Assembly: GCA_022494885.1 (NCBI GenBank)
Contig: JAGVSM010003819.1
Span: 60,601-124,600 of the forward strand
Direction of reading: 5' to 3'
Source: Micrasema longulum
Lineage: Eukaryota > Arthropoda > Insecta > Trichoptera > Brachycentridae
Length of the DNA stretch: 64,000 bases
In this document: positions 32,245 to 42,340 of the stretch, piece after piece
How the letters are laid out: the number at the start of each line of letters is the position of its first letter
How positions within the stretch are numbered: position 1 is the first letter of the stretch
Notes under the pieces: model-generated
What the model was told of the DNA's origin: nothing
The model's database searches: none
Seen by the model: only the letters and a program-made list of their open reading frames with translations
Position numbers and translations under genes: made by a program

Positions 32245-33364
32245 GCGTAACTCAATTTATAAATGATGTAATTGATATATTTGATAATGTACATGTACTC
32301 ATATTTGCAGATGATATGAAAATATTCAAAGAGATAAAAAACATTAACGATTGTAACATTTTGTCCCATAATTTGTCCAAATTAAACATCTGGTGCCAAA
32401 AAATAAATAACAACTCAATATAAGCAAATGTCCAGCTATGAGATTCTATAAAATAAAATATCCGATTCTATTTAATTACATGTTAAATCAAATAAAAATT
32501 ACTGATGTTTCTACCGTGAGCGATCTGGGTGTTTTGTTCGATTCAAAATTATTATTTAAAGAGCACATTATTAAAATATCTAACAAAGCTGTAAAATTAT
32601 TAGGATTTGTACTTAGAACCAGAAAAGATTTTAATAATATAAACACATTAAAATATCTTTACACATCTCTAGTTACAAGCCAACTAGATTATAATTCTCC
32701 AATATGGTCACCTTATCAAATCACTTTCTCAGATTCTATTGAGAGAATTCAGAATAAATTTCTTAGATATACTAATTTTAAGATGGGTTTTTCTACTAAT
32801 AAATTAAATTATAACAAAATTTTAGACTCTCTTAAATTAACTAAATTGCAAGAACGAAGAACATCGACCGATCTTACGACTTTATATAAAATAATAAAAC
32901 CAATGTTTGATACCCCTGATCTACTGAAATTGATTTCATTCCATGTACCACCTAGATTAAACAGAACATCTACAATATTTTATTGTCAAAATTCTCGAAC
33001 GGTAGCTCAATATAACTCACCTATTGTTAGATTACAGAATACCAGGAATGAATATGCATCACATTTTGATATATTTAGTTTATCTCTGCCTAACTTAAAA
33101 AATAAAGTGACCAACATATTTTTATCAAAGAGAGCAAATCATCTTCAGAAGATTGGGTTGGAATAGTTATAATTTGATTAATTAATGTATTTTGTTATTG
33201 TATAATTTCTTTAAAATATATATGTATTTCAAGTAATTAATAATGTGTAAGTACGAGTATATTAATATTTCATACTCGATTTTTTAAAAATATTTTTATT
33301 TTTAAACACTCTTTATACCACATGGTAAATGGCAGAAATGCCGTATATAAATAAATAAATAAAT
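32245..33364 (+). mobile_element. LINE B (CR1/Jockey-like), 3' third
   Basis: The unit runs from within the polymerase to an ATAAATAAATAAATAAAT tail at 33349-33364 preceded by GGCAGAAATGCCGTATATAA. Its end motif CGTATATAAATAAATAAATA is shared with B-prime at 63575-63603. It includes the pseudogene at 32250-33166 and an A+T-rich 3' untranslated region of about 180 bp. Confidence 0.8.
32250..33166 (+). pseudogene. LINE B reverse transcriptase, C-terminal half
   Basis: First frame (32250-32423): TQFINDVIDIFDNVHVLIFA then DDMKIFKEI, with the catalytic FADD at 32304-32315. A one-base frameshift near 32415 moves to the second frame, open to 33166: DVSTVSDLGVLFDSKLLFKE (thumb), LVTSQLDYNSPIWSPYQ, IERIQNKFLRYTNF and PRLNRTSTIFYCQNSRT near the C-terminus. 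Everything before the catalytic motif is missing. With only one frameshift and about 240 uninterrupted codons after it, this is one of the better-kept LINEs here. Confidence 0.87.
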
Positions 33365-34295
33365 ACTAGATTTATAAGTAAAGCCCATGAATTTTAAGGC
33401 AATCAGGTAAATTATTGTCGACGTTGTATTGAGGGAATACGGGTACGCGTAAATGAGGCTTCCACCTAATGACTGAAAATTGTTCCCTTACAAAAATCAA
33501 GGCGTATATTCAGAATAGGGTTGCATCGAATCAAAAAGTTCATATTGGGCAGTAAAATATCTGATATGTCATAAAAATATCCGCCATAAAGCTTTTAATG
33601 TCTCAATTCCCGTTATTATATTCCCGGCAAACTATCCGCAGTGACGCAATGCAAGTGAAATGTCTCCACAGCACGACCATTGGCAATGAGGTACTGCAGG
33701 TACAATATATAGGTAACGTCAAGCTTTGTATGTAGAATACTTCTCAATACTCGGGTTGCTCGTAAAACAGTGAAGGCAAACCAAAAACCAAACACAAGAA
33801 TTAGAATATTTTTAAACATTATTTAATCCCCACAACTATAATTAATTCCAACAAAAAATTGGTAATTAAAATAAAAATAAACACTTTGTTTTCATTAGTG
33901 CTACCAATATTAATTTAAAAAAAAATGATTAAACTAAATCGACTTCAAAAAGATTTCGGTATTAAAAAACGATAAAAAAATTAACCGTACTCAAAAAATA
34001 CAATTTCAACCCCGGGATCTGGCGGAATGATTAATCCAGTTCTATGGGTAAAATAAAGCTAGTGTTTTAAAGTTGATGATTACACTCAGATAAAAATACT
34101 TAAAAGTTTGTTAACAATTTCGCAAGCATTCGCTGTATTTTTAATCTTAAAAAATATGACTATGTCCATGCACCGAACTCAAGTGGGTTTGTTTTTATCA
34201 GCGTAAAACTTTCAATCTCTCCTACTTCTTTAGATTATTCTTCAAAACCTTTGACCTTCACAAAAGCCAACCAATGGATAAGTTGAGAATATTCG
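33365..34295. other. A+T-rich DNA with one doubtful small ORF
   Basis: Nothing repeat-like is recognised. The small frame at 33616-33819 is listed separately. Confidence 0.35.
33616..33819 (-). CDS. Doubtful 67-residue ORF with signal-peptide-like start
   Basis: The predicted N-terminus MFKNILILVFGFWFAFTVLR has a lysine followed by a long hydrophobic run, as in a secretory signal or membrane anchor. The remainder has no family I recognise. Upstream on the minus strand, TTAATTATAG lies about 20 bases before the ATG and could be a splice acceptor. The frame is short and may be chance; there is no second copy in the window. Confidence 0.18.
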   Translation of the reverse strand: MFKNILILVFGFWFAFTVLRATRVLRSILHTKLDVTYILYLQYLIANGRAVETFHLHCVTADSLPGI

Positions 34296-34443
34296 GATGT
34301 TCAAACATAGGCAGAATGGTGAATGTTACATTGTGTAAAGTGGCCACTTAAACCAGCCAATGACAAGTCATAAGCCCTGTAAATGCCTAGACTTCCATAT
34401 CCCCTTATTAAAAATGTTTTCCTCTCTGTTGCAACACATTTAA
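34296..34443 (+). mobile_element. Foldback M, right arm only
   Basis: GATGTTCAAACATAGGCAGA, AGTGGCCACTTAAACCAGCC, AAGCCCTGTAAATGCCTAGA and CCTCTCTGTTGCAACACAT in the order of the M right arm. The left arm is absent. Confidence 0.7.
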
Positions 34444-34454
34444 ATATATAATAA

Positions 34455-35030
34455 AACTTATAATATTAGAAATCAAACACTGATTTGAGTCTACTGAACA
34501 CTTTGTTTTATTTTTACAAATATAAATACAAAAATTTCGTGGCAATTTTAGACAAAAATTATCTAAAGTTATAAAACTATAACGCTTCATTAATTATCTC
34601 ACAATACATACTTGTACGTCAATAAATACATACTTTGTTATATTTTTCCCGAAATTCAAATATAAAAACCTACATTCCCTATTACCTATTAAACACTTAG
34701 CCTCGCCCTTAACTATTGGTTTTTCCCTCAATTATGATTAATGTACATGCTGTAGTTCATAAGATTATTTTTATTTTCTACTTAAGTACCTTGAATTATA
34801 TAACTATATAAAGACATTCGATCCATCTAATCTTTAAATTCGTTTGAAAATGCCCTAACAAGACGAAACAATTGTCACGAAATTTTGTTTTTATATTTTT
34901 TATATTTGTAAAAATAAAATAAAGTGTCCAGTAAACTCAAATCAGTGTTTGATTTCTAATATTATAAGTTTAAATATGGAGTATTATAAGTTTAAATATA
35001 AACACCAAATCAATCAATAAATTTAAATAA
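34455..35030 (+). mobile_element. Foldback R2, long copy
   Basis: Left arm 34466-34560 (AGAAATCAAACACTGATTTG, inverted) and right arm about 34888-34962 (TAAAATAAAGTGTCCAGTAA, TCAAATCAGTGTTTGATTTC) enclose about 330 bases shared with 26405-27200. A hammerhead-like motif lies just inside the right arm. GTATTATAAGTTTAAATAT is repeated in tandem at 34962-34999. No ORF is present. The layout resembles the LTR-like ends of a Penelope-like element. Confidence 0.65.
34841..34879 (+). ncRNA. Hammerhead-like motif (R2 type)
   Basis: CGU (34841-34843), UUGAAAA (34844-34850), a weak stem II, GAAA (34865-34868), CAAUUG (34869-34874), UC and ACG (34877-34879). Stem I CGU/ACG pairs. With flanking A and U, stem III forms the 8-base palindrome ACAAUUGU. 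Core positions 3 and 8 are U and A. Confidence 0.5.
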
Positions 35031-35684
35031 GTTCATATTGATTTAAAATTGTTGATTTTTTTTGTTGATTTCCATTGACTGCGGGGCATTTGATGCTGAG
35101 AAAAAAAGTTATTTGTGATAATATTTCTTTTGCGCTCGCTTTCCAATGGTTGCTACCAAAGAGTACATGCATCACTGTACCTAATGCCGAAGTAAGCGAC
35201 GGCGGCGGCCGCCAACAAACCGGTCAACGAGCATTCCACATTAATATTCCATTTAATAAAATCATTTGTCCATTCGCATTACCGTCCCATTCACATACCT
35301 TCTTCTGTGGAAAGAAGCTACATACATATATTACCTTTACAACTACTGAGAAAAGAAACCGAGCTTTCTCTTGAGGACAGCTTCCCTTTCTAGATTATTC
35401 GTAAAAATACATTTCAAAAACACGCAAATTGCGTATCGTTTTTATTATACTCGTAGAAAGGTAATTAAAATTCGCGATCTTTCCATACAGAAAAAAACGA
35501 ATGAATTATGTACCGCATATAATTATTTTTTTGAAAGTTATAAAATTAATATAGCGTATCTTGTAAGAGCACTATTTAAAAAATATTATTTAACAGGTAG
35601 TTGCTTTTGTTGTTAAATAATTCGAATACTTTTTAAAGTTGCTTGTTTTTTTTATTATTTTATTATTATTATTATAGTATGTGA
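35031..35684. other. Unique DNA with a G+C-richer patch
   Basis: About 35075-35330 is less A+T-rich (GACGGCGGCGGCCGCC at 35200) and shares nothing with the repeats. Open frames here have no recognisable family or codon pattern, so I do not call a gene. Confidence 0.35.
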
Positions 35685-35687
35685 AGT

Positions 35688-35938
35688 CGGCCTCGTGGAG
35701 TAATTGTCTCGTTTGTCTACCATGCAAGAGGTTGCGGGTTCAATTCCCGACATGGTTGATTTAAAATATTTATTTAAAAGGGTGTTTTCACAGTAGAATA
35801 TTTCATAGTCCCTTGTCTGGTACCTGAAGTGTAAGTCTTACCTTCATGTAACAAAAATGATCAAGATACGCGGCGATTTGTTTACCAATGCAGTGCCCTA
35901 TGCACTATTAGGTACGGAAAGGGAATGATGATGATATG
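35688..35938 (+). mobile_element. SINE S2, best-preserved copy
   Basis: Head: GTCGGCCTCGTGGAGTAATT (A-box region), CCATGCAAGAGGTTGCGGGT and TTCAATTCCC (B box, near 35740). Body: TTAAAATATTTATTTAAAAG, TGGTACCTGAAGTGTAAG, CAATGCAGTGCCCTATGCAC, GGTACGGAAAGGGAATGATG. The tail is (ATG)n. Used here as the reference for the other S2 copies, including the empty site of the M insertion at 49162. Confidence 0.78.
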
Positions 35939-36137
35939 AAATACGTTTTATACAAGATTAATTTTAAGAGTCCTCACTAGGGAAACTTTTTCCAAAGAAA
36001 ACTGTAAGTTGTACAGTCTTCAAATTTTCTTTTTACATGTTTCAAATGATATTTTTTAAATTTCCTCTTTCCTTATTTTTTTCAGCCAGAATTCGATTCC
36101 TTTTTTTCAAATATTATGTCGTCAGTTAACTTAATTT

Positions 36138-36395
36138 TATGCGGAACGAAAGAACAGATAAAAATATTTACAATGCGAATGTTGATGGATGCAGAAATAG
36201 AGGAAGACCGTGAAAGACATGGCATGACCAAATCCAACAAATACTTGAAGATGGACATGTCCAAAGTCGGAATAAACGGCGCGCGTGCATGAGAAGATGT
36301 ATGAATGTAGAGGAAGCGAGATCTGTAAGCAAAGATAGAGTGATGTGGCTTTTTACTCTCTCTGCCTACCCTTACGGGAAAACGGGGTAAACATA
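36138..36395 (+). mobile_element. LINE E C-terminal fragment
   Basis: Reads NIYNANVDGCRNRGRP, then a stop in place of arginine, KTWHDQIQQILEDGHVQSRN, RRACMRRCMNVEEARSVSKD and LSAYPYGKTG before the stop. About 90% alike to 29550-29795. 5'-truncated and carrying one internal stop. Confidence 0.78.
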
Positions 36396-36685
36396 ATATT
36401 TATATGAATGTAAATCTCTAATACGAATTTATATTTCAACGAGCAATTCAATATGACGAATCTGTAGGCTTACACATCATGAAATGTATTTTTCATTAAC
36501 ACTTTTTGTCACCCCTTATGGCATGAAATGAGTTAGATTGACCTTAGACATGTCACCATGAAAAAAAAAATTGGTCTCTGGGTCCTACAACGTCGTACGT
36601 CGCTGAATATCCACACAATAATTAATATGAAACACATTCATAAGTTACATTCATACGAGCATGTTTCTGTAAATCGAATTGACAA
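36396..36685. other. Unrecognised DNA
   Basis: No supportable feature. Confidence 0.4.
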
Positions 36686-36925
36686 TACCATAAGTCTCAA
36701 GCGGTCAGCGCGTTTGCCTAACATGCAAGGGGTCTCGTTGACATGAAATATTTACTTTAATATGTTTATAAACTAGAATTTTTTAAAGTCCCTGTTTCGG
36801 CACCTGTAGCGTGAAACTGATCATCTTAGCTTTATGTCATAAAAGTGATCAAGACATGCTGCGATTGGTGTACCAATGCAGTGTCCTATACACCATTAGG
36901 TGTGGAAAGGAAATGATGGTGTTCT
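36686..36925 (+). mobile_element. SINE S2, head-damaged copy
   Basis: GCCTAACATGCAAGGGGTCT is a remnant of the tRNA-like head with the B box deleted. TTCGGCACCTGTAGCGTGAA, CCAATGCAGTGTCCTATACA and GGTGTGGAAAGGAAATGATG give the S2 body and end. Confidence 0.68.
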
Positions 36926-36967
36926 GGATATTTTAGGTTGTACCACAAGACGTTAAGCCGAAATGAA

Positions 36968-37017
36968 CTTAAGGTTAAATAAATGTTGCGTTTTCGCAAC
37001 ATTTATTTAACCTTAAG
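36968..37017. repeat. Perfect 23-bp hairpin with TTTT loop
   Basis: 36968-36990 (starting CTTAAGGTTAAATAAATG) and 36995-37017 are perfectly complementary around TTTT. GTTAAGGAGGTTA just downstream echoes the end of the right arm. It may be a very short MITE or a palindromic amplification product; no second copy seen. Confidence 0.7.
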
Positions 37018-37859
37018 GAGGTTACGTTAAGGAGGTTAAAAGGAGTTGTTACCATGCTACTTTTTTTATGCAACCCGTTTTGTCCATTTGGACGAAAATA
37101 AAATAATAGGGTACTATCACTCGGGAGGAATATCGGATTTAACCTACTCTAAAAATAAAAGATTTTATAAAGATTCTCCTAGTACTTATATAAACCTTTA
37201 TTATGAATATTTTCATTTATTATTTTCGTTTAAAAAATAAGGTCTTTCGAAAACAATCGTTTCGTAAGTTGGTAATAAATTTTGTCACAGAAGTTCACGG
37301 GTAATGCATTCATTTTAATGCTGGTAATGCCACAGGCCACAGATAGAAATATAAGGAGAGTTGTCTATTCATTATATCTTAAGTCCCCCCCAGTTCTAGG
37401 CACTGACATATAGAAGTGAAAACGGATTGCATCTTACATCTCGAATTTCTTTTATTATTTTATGGTTTTCAACCTCTTCTTAATATTAATTTATGTATGT
37501 TAATGATAAATTGAATTATCAATTTATCATGAAAATTATAATTCACAACTAGTAGCGTTAGATAAGTGATATGACGCCGTAAATGTAAACAAACGACACA
37601 TAGAAAAAGGAAGCTATCCACAATACTCTATAAATTCATAGACATTGATGAAAAAAAATCCGATGACGTCACAAAACATTCGGAGATGTCATGCTTGATT
37701 ACGTCACTAATTGTTTGTTTTTGACACCATTCAAATTACTAGAATTTAATCCTTTATATCTCCATTATGTCTTAACATATTTTAATAATAATAGTACCGG
37801 TCGGCTTATGATTTTTTACATTAATTTATGAGCCAATAAAAAAAATCCGTGATAATTGC
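37018..37859. other. Unrecognised DNA
   Basis: A small hairpin (ATGATAAATTG/CAATTTATCAT, near 37502-37532) is the only structure seen. Confidence 0.35.
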
Positions 37860-38105
37860 CCATTGTTTTTTTTTTTTAAATTATTGGGGATATCAACAGA
37901 AATACATGTAACAAAAATATAACAAATAAAACATGCAGAGAATAGAACCAATGGCAGATATCCACATAAATACATTAAATACATGTACAATACATACTAG
38001 TGTGTTTGTGTGAGTGTAAGTGAGTGTGAGGGTGGGTGAGTGAGTGTTATATTGGAATGAGGGTGGACATGTATGTAAATATTGCACAAGTGTCAAGTGT
38101 CGAAA
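37860..38105. repeat. T-run and GT/GAGT-rich low-complexity stretch
   Basis: A poly-T run at 37866 is followed by ATTGGGGATATCAACAGAAA, which resembles an inverted LINE 3' end, and then a GTGAGTGT-rich tract at about 38000-38048. No codons recognised. Confidence 0.35.
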
Positions 38106-38520
38106 ATATAAATATATATAAAATATTAAGAATTAAAGATAAAGTAAAATAAAATAAGATAAAAAAAGACTTTATTATTGTAACTAAGTATAAGACAAAA
38201 AAGTACGTTTTAAGACGTTCATTTTAAATGTTATTTTTTTATAATCAAGTGGATCAATAAGACAATAAACTTGTTATAAACTTACATTTTTTAATGCAAC
38301 TAATCCTTATAAATTCATTATCAAATGTTGTACCCGTTCATTACGAATGTCTGGCAAAAACACTGAGCCGACGGTACTGCTGAAAAATCAAACGCCCGAG
38401 CAAAACGTAATTGTTTTAATGAAAAAACAAAACTCGAGCTGACGCGAAGGCGACGTACACACAAATGTAGATATCTACATAAAACTCAATTAATGAATAT
38501 GAAATTAATTAATATGTTTA
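38106..38520. other. A+T-rich DNA, nothing recognised
   Basis: No supportable feature. Confidence 0.4.
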
Positions 38521-38720
38521 ATCTACGTTGATTCGGCCCGGGTTTGCGAACACCGGGCCGCAATCCGCCCGCGGCCTCGTGAAATAATAATGATAGCTTC
38601 TCTGACAAATGACCGCGTCCCGCTATGCACGATGCACGATGAACGAGGCAGACAGGTGTTGGTGGTTGGTGTCGCCTGACGGCAATGGACAGACCGCTTT
38701 TTGCGAAAGATACACAATTT
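38521..38720. promoter_or_regulatory. Isolated G+C- and CpG-rich block
   Basis: It contains GCCCGGGTTTGCGAACACCG with GGGC following, a near palindrome at 38536-38558, then CGCCCGCGGCC and a short tandem ATGCACGATGCACGATG. Base composition differs sharply from both sides and no repeat family fits. A conserved non-coding element or CpG-rich promoter piece is possible; no frame looks coding. Confidence 0.25.
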
Positions 38721-38877
38721 CTAGAATGAAGTAAATTGATTATGGTAAAACATCGCCATTTGTAATGTTGTGATTGCTACAGCATGCCTTAAATATCAAT
38801 TAGACATGTGTAAATAATACATATATTATAAATTTTAACTCAAAAGCGTTATGTCGGCAATTGAGATCGTACATTGA
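38721..38877. other. Short A+T-rich spacer
   Basis: No supportable feature. Confidence 0.4.
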
Positions 38878-39059
38878 GGCGGCCTCCGTGGTGTAGCGGT
38901 GAAGACGCTTAACTCACGCACGGAAGGTTCTGGGTTCGATTCCCGATGAGAACACAAAAATTAAATGTTGTTTTTCTCAAGCCTGGGTGTTCTGTGCTGA
39001 AAATTACCACTGTAATTGGGCCTCCTGGTCTGTTGTACTGCATTAAATAAATAAAATAC
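38878..39059 (+). mobile_element. SINE S1 (tRNA-derived), full-length copy
   Basis: Head GGCGGCCTCCGTGGTGTAGC with A-box-like GGTGTAGCGGTG (about 38890) and B box GGTTCGATTCC (38933-38943). Body: GAACACAAAAATTAAATG, TCTCAAGCCTGGGTGTTCTG, TTGGGCCTCCTGGTCTGTTG. Tail ATTAAATAAATAAAATA. About 180 bp. Both promoter boxes look usable. The tail matches the (AAAT)n ends of the CR1/Jockey-like LINEs. Confidence 0.85.
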
Positions 39060-39477
39060 AATATACACAATATTTTATGATCCGACCTTCAATAATAAAA
39101 TGGCGCACTTTAAAGCATTATCACGTATGTTCAGATTGTATAGTAATGTAAAAAAAATGCTGATATTGATATCTTTAACGATATATTAAATAATTATAGA
39201 AAAACTGTGACGCAATTTATAAAATCAAATAGTCACTTATGTTAGTTAGGAAAAATAATTGGTAATCACTTGTTAATAATAATTTATTAAAATAACTTTT
39301 ATAACAATCACATAATTCAATTAAGAAAGACAATTTCAAATAAAATCATTTGTAAACCTTTTTTTTTTATTTGTGCTTGCTGTGTTCACATATAATTAAA
39401 GAACAATATCTAAAATAACAATTTATGATAATTATACCAATGTCATATGTATTATTTGTTAACCATAATAAATAAAA
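39060..39477. other. A+T-rich DNA, nothing recognised
   Basis: No supportable feature. Confidence 0.4.
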
Positions 39478-39629
39478 TAAAATATAAATATTTATGTTTG
39501 AAGCAGTAACTTTGTGGTTATTCACTGTAATTAAAATTAAAATAAAACAACTATGTTTTTAACAACTTTTTTTTATCGACCGGTTTCGAAGCTACTGTAG
39601 CCTCGACATTGATCGGTAAAATAATAAGT
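39478..39629 (-). mobile_element. Element P, single arm
   Basis: TTTGAAGCAGTAACTTTGTG and TTTTTAACAACTTTTTTT lead to CGACCGGTTTCGAAGCTACT. On the minus strand this is GAAACCGGTCGAT with a GCTAC/GTAGC stem before it, the 3' half of a P-type hammerhead. The CUGANGA part (CAATGTCGA on the minus strand) is unrecognisable. It abuts foldback M at 39630. Confidence 0.55.
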
Positions 39630-41151
39630 CAACAATGTTTCGAGTAAGTCGAAAGGTTTGTAGACAGGATGGATTTCCTCCCTAAGGAGTTATTTAGATC
39701 TATATTTGTTGCAACAGAGAGGGAAAACATTTTTGAGAGGCGATTATGAAAGTTTAGGAATTTACAGGGTTTATGACCGGTCATTGGCTGGTTTCAGTAG
39801 CAAATTTACACATTGTGTATTATTCACTATTCTGCCCATGTTTAAACATCCACATTTTCTATGTTAAAAACAAAAATATTTTATTTGCATTTTAATTTTA
39901 AAAAAAACGACATTTTGAAATTGCGAATGAAGAAAATATCGGAAAACACCTAATCATGTGTATAAAGAATACTCAAATCATTATTGGAAATTCAAATATT
40001 GGTTTTAAAATATAATAACGAAAAAAGTGAAAAAGTATAAAAAGTAATTGAAGACCTTGGCGGAAAAACAACAAATGTCACATACATAAAATTTTACAGG
40101 AGAGCAATAAAACTTCTTATTTTCTAATGACACATGATTTTCTTGGCTGTTGATATTGTAAAATGTAGGCAATACAATTAAAACATAAAAAATGTTTCAT
40201 TTTTGTCAATATCTCTTTTCGAATTTAAAATACATACGAAAATAATAGTGTGAAATTTGATGTTTTTCCAAAACTTAGGCACATTTGTCCTTTTTCTACC
40301 AAATTGGTGGATAAAAAATAAACTAATCTTGTTAAAAAAGGAGGAAAATGCTTAATTTATCTAATCAAGCATTAAGATTTTACTTGTGGTATGTATTGAA
40401 GAGGAATAAAACATTGATTTGTATTACATGGAAGATGAAAATTTATTAAAATAACAAAATTATTAAAAAAGTAAAAGAGAAAAAAGAAAAATTGTAAAAC
40501 GAAAGATTTAAAAACTAATCGCTAACACCTTCACTATCCACTTTAATGTCGTCTTGCACAACATAATCACTTAATAAATTTTCATAAAATATTTTATTTT
40601 CAGGATTTTGTAAATATTTTGTCGATTTTATCAAATCGTTTTTTTTGGCGGCCTTTATAGGTACCAAGCCAGTGTATGCTGGCTTAAGTGTTATTTGTCG
40701 GGGAATTTTATTTTTTTTCGGACTAAAAATGAGTCCCATTGACCCGTAAAGTTTTGCTTGGCAACAAAAACTTCGCTCACTCTATCTTTGTCTATTTTGT
40801 ATTTTCTGATTTTTCTTAACTCAAAGTTTTTTCCAAACGACGACTTAAAAAATTGTTTTAAGAAATCTTTCATATTATAAAAATGATTGTGAAGTTACAT
40901 CAACAGATGAAAGAATTAAAGGAATATAGATGTTCAAATATAGGCAGAATGGTGAATGTTACACAGTGTGTAAAGTGGCCACTTAAACCAGCCATTGACA
41001 GGTCATAAGCCCTGTAGATGCCTGGACTTCTATATTACCTTCTATTAAATGTTCTTTCATCTCTGTTGTAATATGTTAATATAAACAGCTCCCCAGGGAG
41101 TTGAATCCAGTCCTTGTCTACAAAAATTTGGACAAACTCAAAAGATTGTTG
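39630..41151. mobile_element. Foldback M, long form with 1-kb interior
   Basis: Left arm 39630-39852 (CAACAATGTTTCGAGTAAG, GTTGCAACAGAGAGGGAAAA, CAGGGTTTATGACCGGTCAT, CTGCCCATGTTTAAACATCC) and right arm 40929-41151 (GATGTTCAAATATAGGCAGA, AGGTCATAAGCCCTGTAGAT, CTCTGTTGTAATATGTTAAT, CTCAAAAGATTGTTG) are inverted copies of about 220 bp. Between them lies about 1.08 kb not found in the other M copies, including a broken gene at 40515-40873. This may be the parent form or a form that captured sequence. Arms are about 75-80% alike, so it is old. Confidence 0.6.
40515..40873 (-). pseudogene. Unidentified broken gene inside foldback M
   Basis: Two overlapping minus-strand frames appear to be one gene with a frameshift near 40740. 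The first starts MKDFLKQFFKSSFGKNFELR and continues KYKIDKDRVSEVFVAKQ; the second continues PRQITLKPAYTGLVPIKAAK and DLIKSTKYLQNPENKIFYEN before a stop at 40515. Lysine-rich, without membrane segments or zinc fingers. From memory the second part resembles C-termini of uncharacterised insect proteins, possibly transposon-encoded (a KK.DL...KYL.....FY pattern), but I cannot name a family. Its place between the M arms makes it a candidate for an element-encoded or captured gene. Confidence 0.4.
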
Positions 41152-41214
41152 AACCAGTAGGTAGTCTTGATATTGTTTATTGATGTGTAAAATGTTTGCC
41201 TTAAAACAGGCAGT

Positions 41215-41632
41215 ACCTAATTTGGCAGACTAGACAACACCCTCGAATCTCGTCGTCAATTTTTTCTTGGGAAACATTTCTATAAGCTGATTTCTAGAAG
41301 TATATATAATCCAAATATACTGAAAAAGCTCAGTTTGTATGATCCCAATAATTATACTAGAGCGAAATCTCATGCACTGTATTACACACCCAGAAGCCGT
41401 ACAAATGCAAGTCAGACTTTACCCATTAATAGGGCAATTCGATTGCGGAATACGGTTTCTGCGGATAGTATGGATCTATTTTTCTGTACATATCGGGAGT
41501 TTAGCAGCTATCTGCTTTCTATTCATTAATTTCTAACTTATGTTTACAGTCTGCATTACGCGATGGGTTAAACAGCCCGTAAAGTAATGCAGACATTGCA
41601 GACTATAATTTATTGTCAAATAAATAAATAAT
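41215..41632 (+). mobile_element. LINE C (CR1/Jockey-like), 3' end with open frame
   Basis: One frame is open from 41221 to the stop after codon 41529: RLDNTLESRRQFFLGKHFYK, then ISRSIYNPNILKKLSLYDP, NNYTRAKSHALYYTPRSRTN and SMDLFFCTYREFSSYL. This is the C-terminal tail typical of Jockey/CR1 ORFs (L..RR...F..K...G.I..P.LL). A short 3' untranslated region and CAAATAAATAAATAAT tail (about 41616-41631) follow. 5'-truncated, but the remaining frame is intact. Confidence 0.8.
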
Positions 41633-42340
41633 CCTGAGAAATTTATTATCTAAAATACGTAAATAAAGACATTGTTTTTGTTATTAAGCCGTGATTATTA
41701 TTATTATTATATTAATTTTTTTACATGTTTTCTTTTGAGTATATCGTGGGTTTACTGGTAAAAAGCTTTAACTCTCAAATTCCTCTTTCGAGAAATCAAG
41801 CATTTAAGTTTTGTTCCAACTTTACTCTTTTAAATCTTATTTTAATATAGTAAAATGTTTAGTGCTCATATAAGAACATGTTTTTGATTTTTCCGTTTCT
41901 TAATTTTAATTTTAATTTTAAGTTTAATTTTAATTTTAAGTTATTCAAAGTTTTTAGCCTGAATAAAATACCGGGTATACGACTTAACCTTACATTTATT
42001 TTTAAAACCACAGATATATATAACTTAAAATGACTTAGTGTATTTTGCCAGTTTGTAGAGCGTTAAAAACTTTACATAACTGCATCATTAAGTCATATCC
42101 GCATAATTTCGAGTTAACTTTTTTTGCCAGTATACCCACAATAAATAGGTATATATTTACAAAACTCTTCTTAATTAACTTTTTATGGTTTTATTTATAA
42201 TTTCTGTAAATTGTGTCGGTTTTCTTGCAATAAATGAATAAGGTAACGCCCGATTTAAAGTAGGTATTGAAATCGTATTCGTATGACCAGGAAAAGATCC
42301 AGGAAGATTTCCCTAAATTATTACAGCTTATCGGATAAAA
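41633..42340. other. A+T-rich DNA with a TTTTAA-type simple repeat
   Basis: About 41899-41942 consists of TTTTAATTTTAATTTTAAG-like units repeated with an inverted half, forming a low-complexity palindrome. Nothing else is supported. Confidence 0.45.

Noticed and set aside
35075..35374. A 99-codon plus-strand open frame in a G+C-richer patch
   Set aside because: Composition alone explains the lack of stops. The predicted protein has no known motif.
38523..38717. A 64-codon minus-strand frame in the CpG-rich block
   Set aside because: GC-rich blocks rarely contain stop codons by chance. Arginine/serine-rich product without a family.
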